The notes under the pieces: model-generated | Told to the model about the DNA's origin: nothing | Databases searched by the model: none | What the model saw: the letters and a program-made list of their open reading frames with translations, nothing else | Assembly (NCBI GenBank): GCA_023299945.1 | Contig: JALZVZ010000082.1 | Coordinates: forward strand, 1-8,506 | From: Altererythrobacter sp. | Lineage (GTDB): Bacteria > Pseudomonadota > Alphaproteobacteria > Sphingomonadales > Sphingomonadaceae | Direction: 5' to 3' | DNA: 8,506 nt | In this document: one piece after another, positions 1 through 7,377 of the stretch | Position numbering within the stretch: position 1 is the first letter of the stretch | Layout: each line of letters opens with the position of its first letter | Translations under genes and position numbers: made by a program

Positions 1-6
1 TGATTT

Positions 7-30
7 GGGGGGAGGCGCAATCCTTCCCCC
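7..30 (+). terminator. GC-rich hairpin upstream of the pilus chaperone gene
   Basis: A 9-bp stem pairs positions 7-15 (GGGGGGAGG) with 22-30 (CCTTCCCCC) around a 6-nt loop; one pair is G-U, the rest are Watson-Crick. Only a weak T-rich tract (TTATT) follows, so it may be a leaky terminator or an mRNA-stabilising or attenuating hairpin rather than a full stop. It lies about 60 nt before the chaperone start. The window opens with TGA, which could be the stop codon of an upstream gene, but that cannot be confirmed here. In many pilus operons a hairpin between the major pilin gene and the assembly genes lowers expression of the latter; that role is inferred. Confidence 0.5.
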
Positions 31-92
31 TTATTGCCGCACAATTCCCAGAATATTTTCTGCTTGGCCCCATGAGGAATGGAAACGAAGTC

Positions 93-890
93 ATGTTTAG
101 GATCGCAAATCAACTAACCAGGTTCGCAGCCATATTACTGGCCAGCCTGGTTCTTCTCACTAGTCCCGTAAACGCTATGCGCGTCTCCCCAATGGTGGTT
201 GAGATGGAAGCCAGCGGAAGCGGCGCGGTTGCGCGCGTTGAGGTTCAGAATATTAACGCTGGTCGCCTCGCGTTTGAAACGCGAGTCTACCGTATGGAAA
301 TCGACGCCGATGGCGCGATTACCGAAACCGCAGCAGATGAAGATTTTCTGATTTTCCCGCCGCAAGGCACGCTGCCTCCCGGCGGTCGCCAAGTTGTCCG
401 CCTGCAATGGGTGGGTGAAGGCGAGATGCCAACGTCCCAGGCTTATTATGTTTCGGTTGAACAATTGCCGATTGCATTTGAAGCGGGCGATGAAACCACC
501 GTCGCAGCGCAGGTTCAAGTGCTCTACAATTTGCGCGCACTGGTGGTCGTTTCGCCCAAGGGTGCAAAGCCTGACGTGGCAGCAAAAATGGTTCAGCCTA
601 CGCGCTTTGCTCTTGATGTTCCTCCGGGCTCAGATGCGCCGCCAGCAATGGTGGACGGCATTCAAATCATGCTCGCCAATAAAGGCCGCCGCCATGCGAT
701 GATGTCCAATTTTGGTTGGAAGCTTGAGGGCAAAGATCCGCAAGGCAAATTCCTCCGCGTGGATGTATCGCCTGAAGAATTGGCCGCCGCTGTGGGCACA
801 GGTTACGTCCCTGCATTGGGTGAGCGCGCATTTAATCTGCCTATTTCAGGCTTTGGCAACACTCCGATTAAGCTGACGTTCCAAAGGTGA
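93..890 (+). CDS. Periplasmic pilus assembly chaperone (PapD/FimC-like)
   Basis: Predicted periplasmic chaperone of a chaperone-usher pilus; it would bind subunits after Sec export, donate a strand to complete their fold and deliver them to the usher. From ATG 93 the protein has 265 residues: a signal peptide ending near VNA (residue 28), then an N-terminal Ig-like domain beginning MRVSPMVVEM. The family pattern FPPQGTLPPGGRQVVRLQW is at about residues 88-106 and YYVSVEQLPI at about 118-127, followed by a strand with an Arg-Leu-rich region (NLRALVVVSP) and a second Ig-like domain to the end. An in-frame ATG at 72 would add seven residues but has no ribosome binding site; ATG 93 has GGA 9 nt upstream and a more typical signal peptide. 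The protein contains no cysteine. Its stop overlaps the usher start (GTGA), indicating translational coupling. The family call is firm; the exact start is less so. Confidence 0.9.
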   Translation: MFRIANQLTRFAAILLASLVLLTSPVNAMRVSPMVVEMEASGSGAVARVEVQNINAGRLAFETRVYRMEIDADGAITETAADEDFLIFPPQGTLPPGGRQVVRLQWVGEGEMPTSQAYYVSVEQLPIAFEAGDETTVAAQVQVLYNLRALVVVSPKGAKPDVAAKMVQPTRFALDVPPGSDAPPAMVDGIQIMLANKGRRHAMMSNFGWKLEGKDPQGKFLRVDVSPEELAAAVGTGYVPALGERAFNLPISGFGNTPIKLTFQR

Positions 891-3520
891 AATACTCGGT
901 TCCCAGCCTAGTCGGCGCTACGCTAGCGATAGGATGGTCGAGCCCTTCATTGGGGCAAGCAACGGTGCAACTGCCGAGCGATCCTGCGCGCGGTGATCCG
1001 GCGCCTAGCGACACCGTTTCTGAAGCGGCATCAGATAGTCAGGCAGCTGAACAGGCCGCAAAAAAAGCAGGTGTGGGCCAGGGCGTGACCATTCCCATTG
1101 GTCCGCATGGGCGGCCCGATATCAATCCGTTTGACCGCGATATTGATATGACGGTGCCGCTGACGTTTCAGTCGCGGTCGCTGGGTGAAATACCGGTTGT
1201 TCTAACGGCTGATGATCGGATTTTCTTGGATACTCCCATCTTCCTCAATCTGATGAAGACAGTCGTCAATGATGAGGCCGGTTCTTTCCTGTCAGAGCGA
1301 TTAAGTGAATTTGAAAAGTTCACGCCGGAATATCTCAATGGCACTGGCGTTGCGCTAACCTACGATCCCAGCACTTTGGCTGTGGTCGTCGTGGATGTTT
1401 CGCCAGAGCAACGCGCCACCGTCAATTTGTTCGCTCCGCCGCAACAAGACGCAGAGCAGGCAACTCTGCAGCCTGCCCATTTTTCTGCATTCCTGAACCT
1501 CGGCGTGATCCAATCGCATGTTTGGGAGAGCGGCTCGATCTCTCGGCCTACCGTCACATTTGATGGCGCGATTAGGATCGGTAAATTTGTGCTGGAAGGT
1601 GATGCGCAGATTGGTGAAAGTTTTGGCTTAGAGGGCGATTCTTACAAGTTCACCCGCAATTTTGCGCGGCTTGTTTATGATGAGCCGGAGAAGTTTAGGC
1701 GCTGGTACGCAGGTGATCTCGATCCCGAAATTCGCGGGCAACAATCTTTTGTATCGATGGGCGGGGTTGGCGTCTCACGCCAGCAGCGCCGGTTTAACGG
1801 CTTTCGCTCAGCCATTCTTCAGGCCAATCGCCAATTGGTTATTCAGCGCGAATCCAGCGTCCGTTTCTTGCGCAATGGCGTTCTTTTCCGCGAAGTGCGA
1901 TTGCAGCCGGGCCGTTATGATTTCAGCCAGCTGCCGCTCATTGCAGGCAGCAATGACATTGATATCCAAGTTGCCGACAATAGCGGCGGGATCGAAAATC
2001 TGTCATTCCAGCAATATCTCGACCCGATTGATCTGGACCCGGGCGATTATGAATATGGTGCCTATTTCGGGCCGACCAGCCGCAATTTTGCAGGCGCTCC
2101 TGATTATCAAGGCCCGCTCGCCTTTACGGGTTTTTTCCGCAAGGCCTTCATCGACAAGCCTGCGCTGGGCATTGGCTTGCAGGCGAGCGAAGACGTGCAA
2201 ACCGCGACCAGTCAAATCCAGTTCGTTTTGGGCAATAGCGGGCGGCTGCTGCTCGATGGCGGTGTGAGCAATGGGCGATTGGCGGGCCAAGGCTTTGCCA
2301 CCGGCGTCAGCTATGAACATTTCTTCGACCGCGAAGCCTTGGCGGACAGCGTCAGCATTCGGGCTGATTATGTCTCGCAAGATTTCTCCTCGCTGGGCAA
2401 TATCGAGGGGATCAATTCGACCAAGTTCTCTGTCACTGGCCAATACACCCGTCAGTTCAGCACAAAGGTGCTAGCAACAGCGAATGTCTCCTACCTTAGC
2501 GGCCGTCGAGGATTGGGCGACAGTTACCGGTTGGGGGCAACCGGATTTTACCGCCTCGACCGCAAGTGGACGTTCCGTGCTGCGGTTGAATATGCCCGCT
2601 TCCCGGGTGGATTGGGACGAGGCAGCGGGATCAATTTGACCGCAGGTCTCGTCTTCCAACCCAATTTCCGCCGCCGTGCCGAGGCGCGCTATGAAAGTCG
2701 TAATAACCTCACCGAATTGTCGTATAATCAAAGCGGGCTCAACAAGCTCAACTCGGTTGGTTTTGGCGGCATATTGTCACGTCAAGACGGCAGCGTATTG
2801 GGGCAAGGCTTTGCCAGCTATTCCGCCAACCGCTTTGATGTTCAGGCCAGCCACGCCAGCTTTGGCCCCGACATCTCAGGCTTTGGTGATACCAATGTCT
2901 CCTCTGTTCGTGTGGGCACAACATTGGCCGTAGCTGACGGCCAGTTTGGCATTGGCCGGCGGATCAATGACAGCTTCATCTTGATGTCAGCCCATGAAAA
3001 CTTGAAAGGACGCAGCGTTGTTGCGGGGCAGTCCTTGGCCGAGAATAACTTCATCAGCAAAAGCGGATCGCTGGGCTCTGCGGTCAACAATTTTCTTGGT
3101 TCATATGCGATGCAATCGGTACAGTATGATGTCGAAGATCCGCCGCTTGGCTATGATACAGGCCCCGGCGTTTACCGCGTCTTCCCTGCCTATAAGAGCG
3201 GTTATGCCGCCAAGATCGGAACCGATGCCTTTGTAACCGTAATGGGCACATTCCTGCTCGCCCAAGATAAGCCGGTTTCACTCGCAGGCGGACGCGTAAC
3301 GATGTTGGATATCGGCGAGGACGAGAATCCCAAACCTCTGCCTTTCTTCACCAACTCAGTTGGCCGTTTTGCGATTGCAAACATGTATCCAGGCCGCCGC
3401 TATCTGGTCGAAACATACGGCGCCAATGGCACCATCGCCCATACATTTGAATTGACCGTACCTGCAAACACAGACGGTCTGGTTCGGGTGGGCGAAGTCC
3501 TGCCCGGTTCAAAACATTAA
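887..3520 (+). CDS. Fimbrial outer-membrane usher protein
   Basis: Predicted usher, the outer-membrane pore that receives chaperone-subunit complexes and secretes the growing pilus. The 877-residue protein starts at GTG inside the chaperone stop codon (4-nt overlap). Residues 1-25 are a signal peptide ending near LGQA. Residues 26-80 are an Ala/Ser/Asp/Gln-rich linker. About 80-180 form a periplasmic N-terminal region (NPFDRDIDMTVPL onward) unlike the classic PapC/FimD N-domain. About 318-370 match the plug region, with the usher-like LQPGRYDFSQLPLIAGSNDI, set in a long beta-barrel rich in alternating aromatic and polar strands. The last 100 residues resemble a carboxypeptidase-regulatory-like beta domain (AGGRVTML... 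GRFAIANMYPGRRYLVE). I find no cysteine in the whole protein, whereas FimD-type ushers carry disulfides. Length is normal for the family. The next gene starts within 20 nt, so it is in the same operon. Confidence 0.92.
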   Translation: MKYSVPSLVGATLAIGWSSPSLGQATVQLPSDPARGDPAPSDTVSEAASDSQAAEQAAKKAGVGQGVTIPIGPHGRPDINPFDRDIDMTVPLTFQSRSLGEIPVVLTADDRIFLDTPIFLNLMKTVVNDEAGSFLSERLSEFEKFTPEYLNGTGVALTYDPSTLAVVVVDVSPEQRATVNLFAPPQQDAEQATLQPAHFSAFLNLGVIQSHVWESGSISRPTVTFDGAIRIGKFVLEGDAQIGESFGLEGDSYKFTRNFARLVYDEPEKFRRWYAGDLDPEIRGQQSFVSMGGVGVSRQQRRFNGFRSAILQANRQLVIQRESSVRFLRNGVLFREVRLQPGRYDFSQLPLIAGSNDIDIQVADNSGGIENLSFQQYLDPIDLDPGDYEYGAYFGPTSRNFAGAPDYQGPLAFTGFFRKAFIDKPALGIGLQASEDVQTATSQIQFVLGNSGRLLLDGGVSNGRLAGQGFATGVSYEHFFDREALADSVSIRADYVSQDFSSLGNIEGINSTKFSVTGQYTRQFSTKVLATANVSYLSGRRGLGDSYRLGATGFYRLDRKWTFRAAVEYARFPGGLGRGSGINLTAGLVFQPNFRRRAEARYESRNNLTELSYNQSGLNKLNSVGFGGILSRQDGSVLGQGFASYSANRFDVQASHASFGPDISGFGDTNVSSVRVGTTLAVADGQFGIGRRINDSFILMSAHENLKGRSVVAGQSLAENNFISKSGSLGSAVNNFLGSYAMQSVQYDVEDPPLGYDTGPGVYRVFPAYKSGYAAKIGTDAFVTVMGTFLLAQDKPVSLAGGRVTMLDIGEDENPKPLPFFTNSVGRFAIANMYPGRRYLVETYGANGTIAHTFELTVPANTDGLVRVGEVLPGSKH

Positions 3521-3539
3521 ACCTGAAATGGAAATGCGC

Positions 3540-4496
3540 ATGATCACCACATACTCAACCAAGTTGATGCGGGCAGTGACAGCAGGTTTGGCTTTGCTCA
3601 TGGCCGGAACGCTTCTGCCGCAGCACAACGCGCATGCGCAGGGCGTAACGGCGCCAGATCGTCCGCGCGCGCAGTGCCAAGTGGCCGTGACACCTTCGCC
3701 GTCGAGCTGGATTATTGACGGGTTCGACCCCTTCGGCAACGATTTGGCCGAGGCCACTTTCAGCGTCACCTTCCTCAATCAAGGCAGCGCAGATTGCCGT
3801 TTTAGTCCCAATTTTGAGTTGGCCCAGCCTCCCTTTGGCCTTTCAAACGGCAGCGGCACACGCATTCCTTATGCCTTGATCAATCTCACGCAATCGCAGG
3901 ATGTGACACCGCGTGCGGGCCGTTCTCAACTCCGATCAAAAGCACGCCAAATCACATTGGAACCGCGTGAAAGCCGCTCTTTCCTCTACCGTATGGTGGT
4001 AGACCCCAGCCAAATACGTAGCTCTGGCCGTTTTACGCAGGACATTGTCTTGGAGGCGCAAGACAACACGTTTCGCAGCTTTGGCGGAAGTCCGATTGTT
4101 TTGGGCCTGACTGTCTTGCCGTCGGCTCGCATTGGATTGGCGGGAGCTTACCGCGTCAGTGATGGTCAAGCTCTGGTCGATCTGGGGCAGCTCCGTCCTG
4201 GACCTGCACCCGTGCCGCTCAACCTGCGCGTTAGCAGTACAGGGCGCTACGATATCAGCGTCAGTTCGGCCAATTCCGGCAATTTGCGTCTGGGTGCCAG
4301 TGATTGGCTCATCCCCTATGATATGGCGATTGGCGGCAAGGCGATAAAACTGCGCGGTACCGATACAGTGTCATGGTCACATAAGCGCGGCATTCGCCAA
4401 GATTCGTTGCCAGTTAACTTCATAATCGGGAACACAGCAGACAAGCGCGGCGGGACGTATAGCGACGTAATATCGATCTCAATAAGGGCACGATAA
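3540..4496 (+). CDS. Exported two-domain pilus subunit, probably tip protein (spore-coat-U-like)
   Basis: Secreted protein of 318 residues from ATG 3540, directly behind the usher gene. A signal peptide ends around NAHA-Q (about residue 33). Domain 1 (about 42-193) holds the only two cysteines of the mature protein, C46 and C86, spaced as for one disulfide. Domain 2 (about 194-318) has no cysteine but shows a pilin-like pattern (GRYDISVSSANSGNLRL ... GGTYSDVISISI) resembling spore coat U domains. Two domains, and position after the usher, fit a tip subunit or adhesin in this type of pilus; this is inferred from context and pattern. Three in-frame ATGs lie at 3528, 3534 and 3540; 3540 is preferred because GGA sits 7 nt upstream, while 3528 has nothing recognisable. 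It could instead be a second structural subunit or a pilus-associated accessory protein. I do not recognise a named family with certainty. Confidence 0.75.
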   Translation: MITTYSTKLMRAVTAGLALLMAGTLLPQHNAHAQGVTAPDRPRAQCQVAVTPSPSSWIIDGFDPFGNDLAEATFSVTFLNQGSADCRFSPNFELAQPPFGLSNGSGTRIPYALINLTQSQDVTPRAGRSQLRSKARQITLEPRESRSFLYRMVVDPSQIRSSGRFTQDIVLEAQDNTFRSFGGSPIVLGLTVLPSARIGLAGAYRVSDGQALVDLGQLRPGPAPVPLNLRVSSTGRYDISVSSANSGNLRLGASDWLIPYDMAIGGKAIKLRGTDTVSWSHKRGIRQDSLPVNFIIGNTADKRGGTYSDVISISIRAR

Positions 4497-4621
4497 TAAC
4501 AAATCGGCTCCTGTCCTAACCTCTTATTAGGCATTTATCTTAGGCACGTTCTACCAGAACATATTAAACTTGATGCGGCATTTAACATTTGAATTCAGCC
4601 CCTTTGGTGGAAGGAAATCAG
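4497..4621 (+). promoter_or_regulatory. Leader of the small pilin gene with repeated TTAGGCA
   Basis: This 125-nt gap is the only sizeable break in the pilus cluster. It holds a direct repeat TTAGGCA at 4527-4533 and 4540-4546, starts 13 bp apart. CCTAA at 4515-4519 is an inverted copy of the first repeat's TTAGG, giving a weak 5-bp stem with a 7-nt loop. A possible -10 element TATTAA lies at 4562-4567, but the matching -35 region is poor. It may carry a separate promoter or an mRNA processing signal that lets the small pilin be made at a different level; this is inference. Confidence 0.3.
4611..4616 (+). promoter_or_regulatory. Ribosome binding site that fixes the small pilin start
   Basis: AAGGAA lies 5 nt before ATG 4622 and is the best Shine-Dalgarno match in the cluster. 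It excludes the upstream in-frame TTG at 4589 as the main start. Confidence 0.75.
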
Positions 4622-5041
4622 ATGTTGAAGACTACAGGACTTGTTACCCTTACTTGCGGCGCGCTTGTCGCGGCTCCTCTTGCAGCCAGCTCGAATGCCT
4701 CAATGGGCTTCCGGCTTAATGCGACAGTTCCGACGACATGTTCAGTCAGCATGCTGTCCACGCAAACCGGCTCCGCAAACGGCAATGCGGTTAATCTGGG
4801 AACAGTGCGCGAATATTGTAACGCTGCTCGCGGTTACCAAGTGATCGTTAGTTATACGCCCGGCACGCTGGATGGCGCAGAGCTGACTGCTGGCAATGAC
4901 CGAATTGTGTTAGATGGCAGCGGCAGAGCCGTTCTTAGCCAAACAACTCGCCCACGCGTGCGTGAACGCGGATTGACGATTGTTCCAGGTGCAGCAGGCT
5001 TTGATACGTCGCAATTTCAGCTGGATATTGTTCCCAGCTGA
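4622..5041 (+). CDS. Small exported pilin, spore coat U-like
   Basis: Predicted structural subunit of the chaperone-usher pilus. The 139-residue protein has a signal peptide of about 26 residues (MLKTTGLVTLT... SSNA). The mature part opens with a beta strand (MGFRLNATVPTTC), then carries C40 and C66 in the pattern typical of the spore coat U/pilin group: TTCSVS, later REYCNAARGYQVIVSYTPG, and a short final strand FQLDIVPS. One disulfide is expected. Start choice rests on AAGGAA 5 nt before ATG 4622. It is last in the cluster and separated from the tip-like gene by a 125-nt leader, so it may be expressed separately. It could be the main shaft subunit or a minor one; a further pilin gene upstream of the window cannot be excluded. 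Confidence 0.8.
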   Translation: MLKTTGLVTLTCGALVAAPLAASSNASMGFRLNATVPTTCSVSMLSTQTGSANGNAVNLGTVREYCNAARGYQVIVSYTPGTLDGAELTAGNDRIVLDGSGRAVLSQTTRPRVRERGLTIVPGAAGFDTSQFQLDIVPS

Positions 5042-5521
5042 TCGCGGGTCGTTGCCTGCCAGTCCGCTTCTATAACTCCAGCGACTTCTCAATTTCCTTT
5101 AGATAGCGCGCCGCACCCTTTGCTTCCTCAAAGTTGGCTCCATGCTTCCAAGCATTGCGGTTGCCCTATGGTGCGCCGCAATTAGTCCCTCCGTGCGTCC
5201 CACACCCTTTGCCGCCCGTATAAGGTGAATGCTTTGACTGAGATCGGAGCATCTTGCTTGTTCTCAGCAAACATACCGCCAATGCTCCGAATGATGAAAG
5301 CTAGTCCGAGCGCAATTTTTCCAACGCTAGCATTTCTGATCCAAGTGGATGACATAGTTGATTTGCTCCATTTAGATAATAGCCGTGCATCGACCACTCC
5401 GGCACGACTAGGTCTTATATTTGCAGGTGAGCTTTGCGTTGTGCGGCCTTCAAAGGATGGTGCTGGGTCCGAACGATTTGTGGCGAAATTGCCGCTGAGA
5501 AGATTAGGGTTGGGGGACATT
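5042..5521. other. Interval with gene debris between pilus cluster and SnoaL-like gene
   Basis: No intact gene is supported here. The left part (5070-5219) is a broken minus-strand gene described separately. From about 5220 to 5521 both strands have open frames: plus from 5225, continuous with the SnoaL-like frame, and minus 5182-5520. Neither translation has recognisable motifs, a signal peptide or a convincing ribosome binding site, and each covers the other, so I treat both as chance openings in non-coding or decayed sequence. No strong terminator is visible after the pilin stop at 5041. Confidence 0.5.
5070..5219 (-). pseudogene. Remnant of a small HGG/GNRNA-x-KHG motif protein gene
   Basis: Reading the minus strand, one frame gives GKGCGTHGGTNCGAP, a TAG stop (plus-strand 5166-5168), then GNRNAWKHGANF followed by a charged helix ending YLKEIEKSLEL and a TAG stop at 5070-5072. 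The order C-x-x-HGG, GAP-x-GNRNA-x-KHG and a short helical tail is one I know from small uncharacterised alphaproteobacterial proteins, where the residue at the stop position is an ordinary amino acid, often Lys. A single AAG-to-TAG type change would explain the stop. Upstream of about 5220 the same frame shows no family-like N-terminus and meets another TAG, so the 5' part is lost or too diverged. Function of the family is unknown to me. It lies convergent to the pilus cluster and looks like a relic. Confidence 0.6.
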
Positions 5522-5863
5522 ATGGCTGACTATGACAATCAGGAACTCGCTAAGAAATTGGCGGACGTTTCGAAGCAGCCAGAGCCCGATCTGCGCGGAA
5601 GTCCGATTTCGCCAGACCGTTACCATTCGATAGCAACGCCAGATTGTGACATATTCATGATTGCCGCGGGGCGTTATCTTGATCGATTTAAACGCCGCGA
5701 TGGTGTGCGGAAAATCAGCCACCGACTTGCGGTTTACGATTGGAACCGAGTGGGCCCTTCGACCGACTGCTGGGACAGGGACAGTCTCGAAAACCCTATC
5801 GAATATGGCCAACGCGGCCATGCCGACGCGTCCTATGCACATCTGCTCGGCGTGATGCGCTAA
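5522..5863 (+). pseudogene. Shortened SnoaL-like (NTF2-fold) protein, probably degraded
   Basis: A 113-residue frame from ATG 5522, with GGGGGA 4 nt upstream. The start MADYDNQELAKKLAD resembles the N-terminal helix of SnoaL-like/NTF2-superfamily proteins. From about residue 34 (YHSIATPD) to the end it matches their C-terminal half: AAGRYLDRFKRRDGVRKISH, then RLAVYDWNRVGPSTDCWDR and a Tyr/His-rich tail. The usual length is about 140-170 residues; the middle part with the Y-x-x-x-x-D-R and F-x-x-D-A type segments is missing, so the alpha+beta barrel could not form normally. The stretch of about residues 16-33 looks like junction sequence. The stop is one base before the MFS start, so it probably served as first gene of a two-gene operon, and its translation may still help initiate the transporter. 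The frame stays open upstream to 5225 without family resemblance. It might be a functional mini-protein, but deletion is the simpler reading. Confidence 0.55.
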
Positions 5864-5864
5864 G

Positions 5865-7172
5865 ATGGCCGCTTTTGAAGAAGCGCCAATCGACGCGCCT
5901 AGTCCCGTATCGCCGGCTCGTGCGAATTACGTGCTGGCGGTCTTATTCTTAGTCATCATGCTCAACTTTCTGGATCGGCAAGTCATTTCGATTCTGGCGG
6001 AGCCGATCAAGCAGGAAATGGGACTGTCCGACAAACAGATCGGCCTGATGACCGGCCTATCGTTTGCGTTGTTTTACACCACTCTTGCCGTACCCGTCGC
6101 AGCGCTGGCGGATAAATGGAACCGCAGCTGGATCATTGCCATTGCTATCTCGTTCTGGTCGATCATGACCATGGTTTGCGGGTTGGCGCAAAACTTCACG
6201 CAAATGTTCCTCGCGCGCATTGGAGTCGGCGTTGGCGAATCCGCCTGTAGCCCCGCGTCGCACTCCTTGATCACAGAATATTTCCCGCCCGAACGCCGTG
6301 CTGGCGCGATGGGCATTTATGGGGCCGCGGTGCCGGTCGGAGCTTTTCTCGCCTATGCAGGTGGGGGCTGGGTTGTCGAAAACTTCGACTGGCGCACAGC
6401 ATTCATCATGGCCGGCGCACCGGGCATCCTTTTGGGTATAATCGTCTGGCTTACGGTTAAGGATAAGCGCCGCGGAGTGAATTTGGCCGAGGCATTTAAG
6501 CCCAAACCCGGCGAGATGACTTTCAAGCAAGCGATGGCCGAATTGTCGAAAAAACGAGCCTATTGGCATTTGGTGATGGCGGGCATCTTGGTTCAGTTTG
6601 TCGCCTATGGCATCGGTGCATTTTACGGCGCTATTTATGTGCGCATATTCGATCTCAGTTATAGTGAGTTGGGCCTCAAACTTGGCATCATGGTCGGAGT
6701 TTTTGGAGTGCTCGGCGCGTGGATGGGCGGGCAAGTCAGCAATAGGGTTGATCGTAAAAATCCGGCCCGATCTTTGCTTATTGCGGCCGGTTTCTTCGTT
6801 CTCGCCGCGCCCTGCACATATGCGGCCGTCTCCGTCGAAAATCCGAACCTTTCGATCATCCTGCTTGGCATACTCACATTTGCAGCGACGTTCTATTACG
6901 GGCCCAATTTCTCGTATATTCAGGTGCTAGCGAGCGACCGCACACGGGCCATGGCTGTTGCCATTTACCTGCTCTTCAGCGGGCTGCTCGGACTGAGCAT
7001 GGGACCGTTATTTGTCGGCGCAGTGTCGGACTTCATTTCCGGCGGAGATCCGTCCCTTGAGGCAGAGGGTATTCGCGGCGCTGTAGCAACAGCCGGGTTG
7101 TTTAACCTCTGGACGGCATTCCATTTCTGGCGCGCACAACGATGCATCGCAGCGGAAAAATCTGCCGCTTGA
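5865..7172 (+). CDS. MFS transporter, Spinster-like family
   Basis: Inner-membrane secondary transporter of 435 residues with about 12 hydrophobic segments, full length for the family. TM1 carries NFLDRQVISILAEPIK (about 34-49), followed by LSDKQIGLMTG. The loop 2-3 motif A is represented by ALADKWNRS (80-88). TM4 and the following loop give the hallmark RIGVGVGESACSPASHSLI and FPPERRAGAMGIY (about 118-152). A second, weaker loop motif is SNRVDRKNPAR (about 292-302). These match the Spinster-like MFS group common in sphingomonads, often next to catabolic or outer-membrane uptake genes; the substrate cannot be read from sequence. The start ATG lies one base after the stop of the SnoaL-like frame and lacks a strong ribosome binding site of its own, indicating translational coupling. 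No convincing terminator follows. Confidence 0.9.
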   Translation: MAAFEEAPIDAPSPVSPARANYVLAVLFLVIMLNFLDRQVISILAEPIKQEMGLSDKQIGLMTGLSFALFYTTLAVPVAALADKWNRSWIIAIAISFWSIMTMVCGLAQNFTQMFLARIGVGVGESACSPASHSLITEYFPPERRAGAMGIYGAAVPVGAFLAYAGGGWVVENFDWRTAFIMAGAPGILLGIIVWLTVKDKRRGVNLAEAFKPKPGEMTFKQAMAELSKKRAYWHLVMAGILVQFVAYGIGAFYGAIYVRIFDLSYSELGLKLGIMVGVFGVLGAWMGGQVSNRVDRKNPARSLLIAAGFFVLAAPCTYAAVSVENPNLSIILLGILTFAATFYYGPNFSYIQVLASDRTRAMAVAIYLLFSGLLGLSMGPLFVGAVSDFISGGDPSLEAEGIRGAVATAGLFNLWTAFHFWRAQRCIAAEKSAA

Positions 7173-7377
7173 AGGCCGCGGAAGCCGACTTTTGCTGCGC
7201 TTTTAAATCGCTCGCCCGAACGTATTGCGGCACGTCCACAACTCACCCCAATTACAGCCTATCAGCGACAAATTGGATGATGCTGACAGCAGCCTGGCCG
7301 CTAGTTCAATCTTGGCGATAAGAGCGACTGATCTGGAAACGACCCAATTGGTCACGTTTGAACTAAGTATGACCTTC

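Noticed and set aside
1662..2267. Plus-strand 201-codon frame inside the usher gene
   Set aside because: Shifted-frame shadow of the usher plug and barrel region; the usher frame has the family motifs.
4589..4621. Upstream TTG start extending the small pilin by 11 residues
   Set aside because: No ribosome binding site before TTG 4589, while ATG 4622 has AAGGAA at ideal spacing and yields a normal signal peptide.
5182..5520. Minus-strand 112-codon open frame
   Set aside because: No recognisable motif or start signal; its last codons overlap the HGG-motif relic in a different frame, and that relic's frame carries the family-like sequence.
6057..6734. Minus-strand 225-codon open frame inside the MFS gene
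   Set aside because: It is antisense to a clearly conserved transporter, with a His/Arg-rich, low-similarity translation typical of a shadow frame.
7160..7200. Possible terminator after the MFS gene
   Set aside because: Only short 4-bp pairings around GCCGC/GCGG are found and the T-rich run is interrupted, so a terminator cannot be supported.
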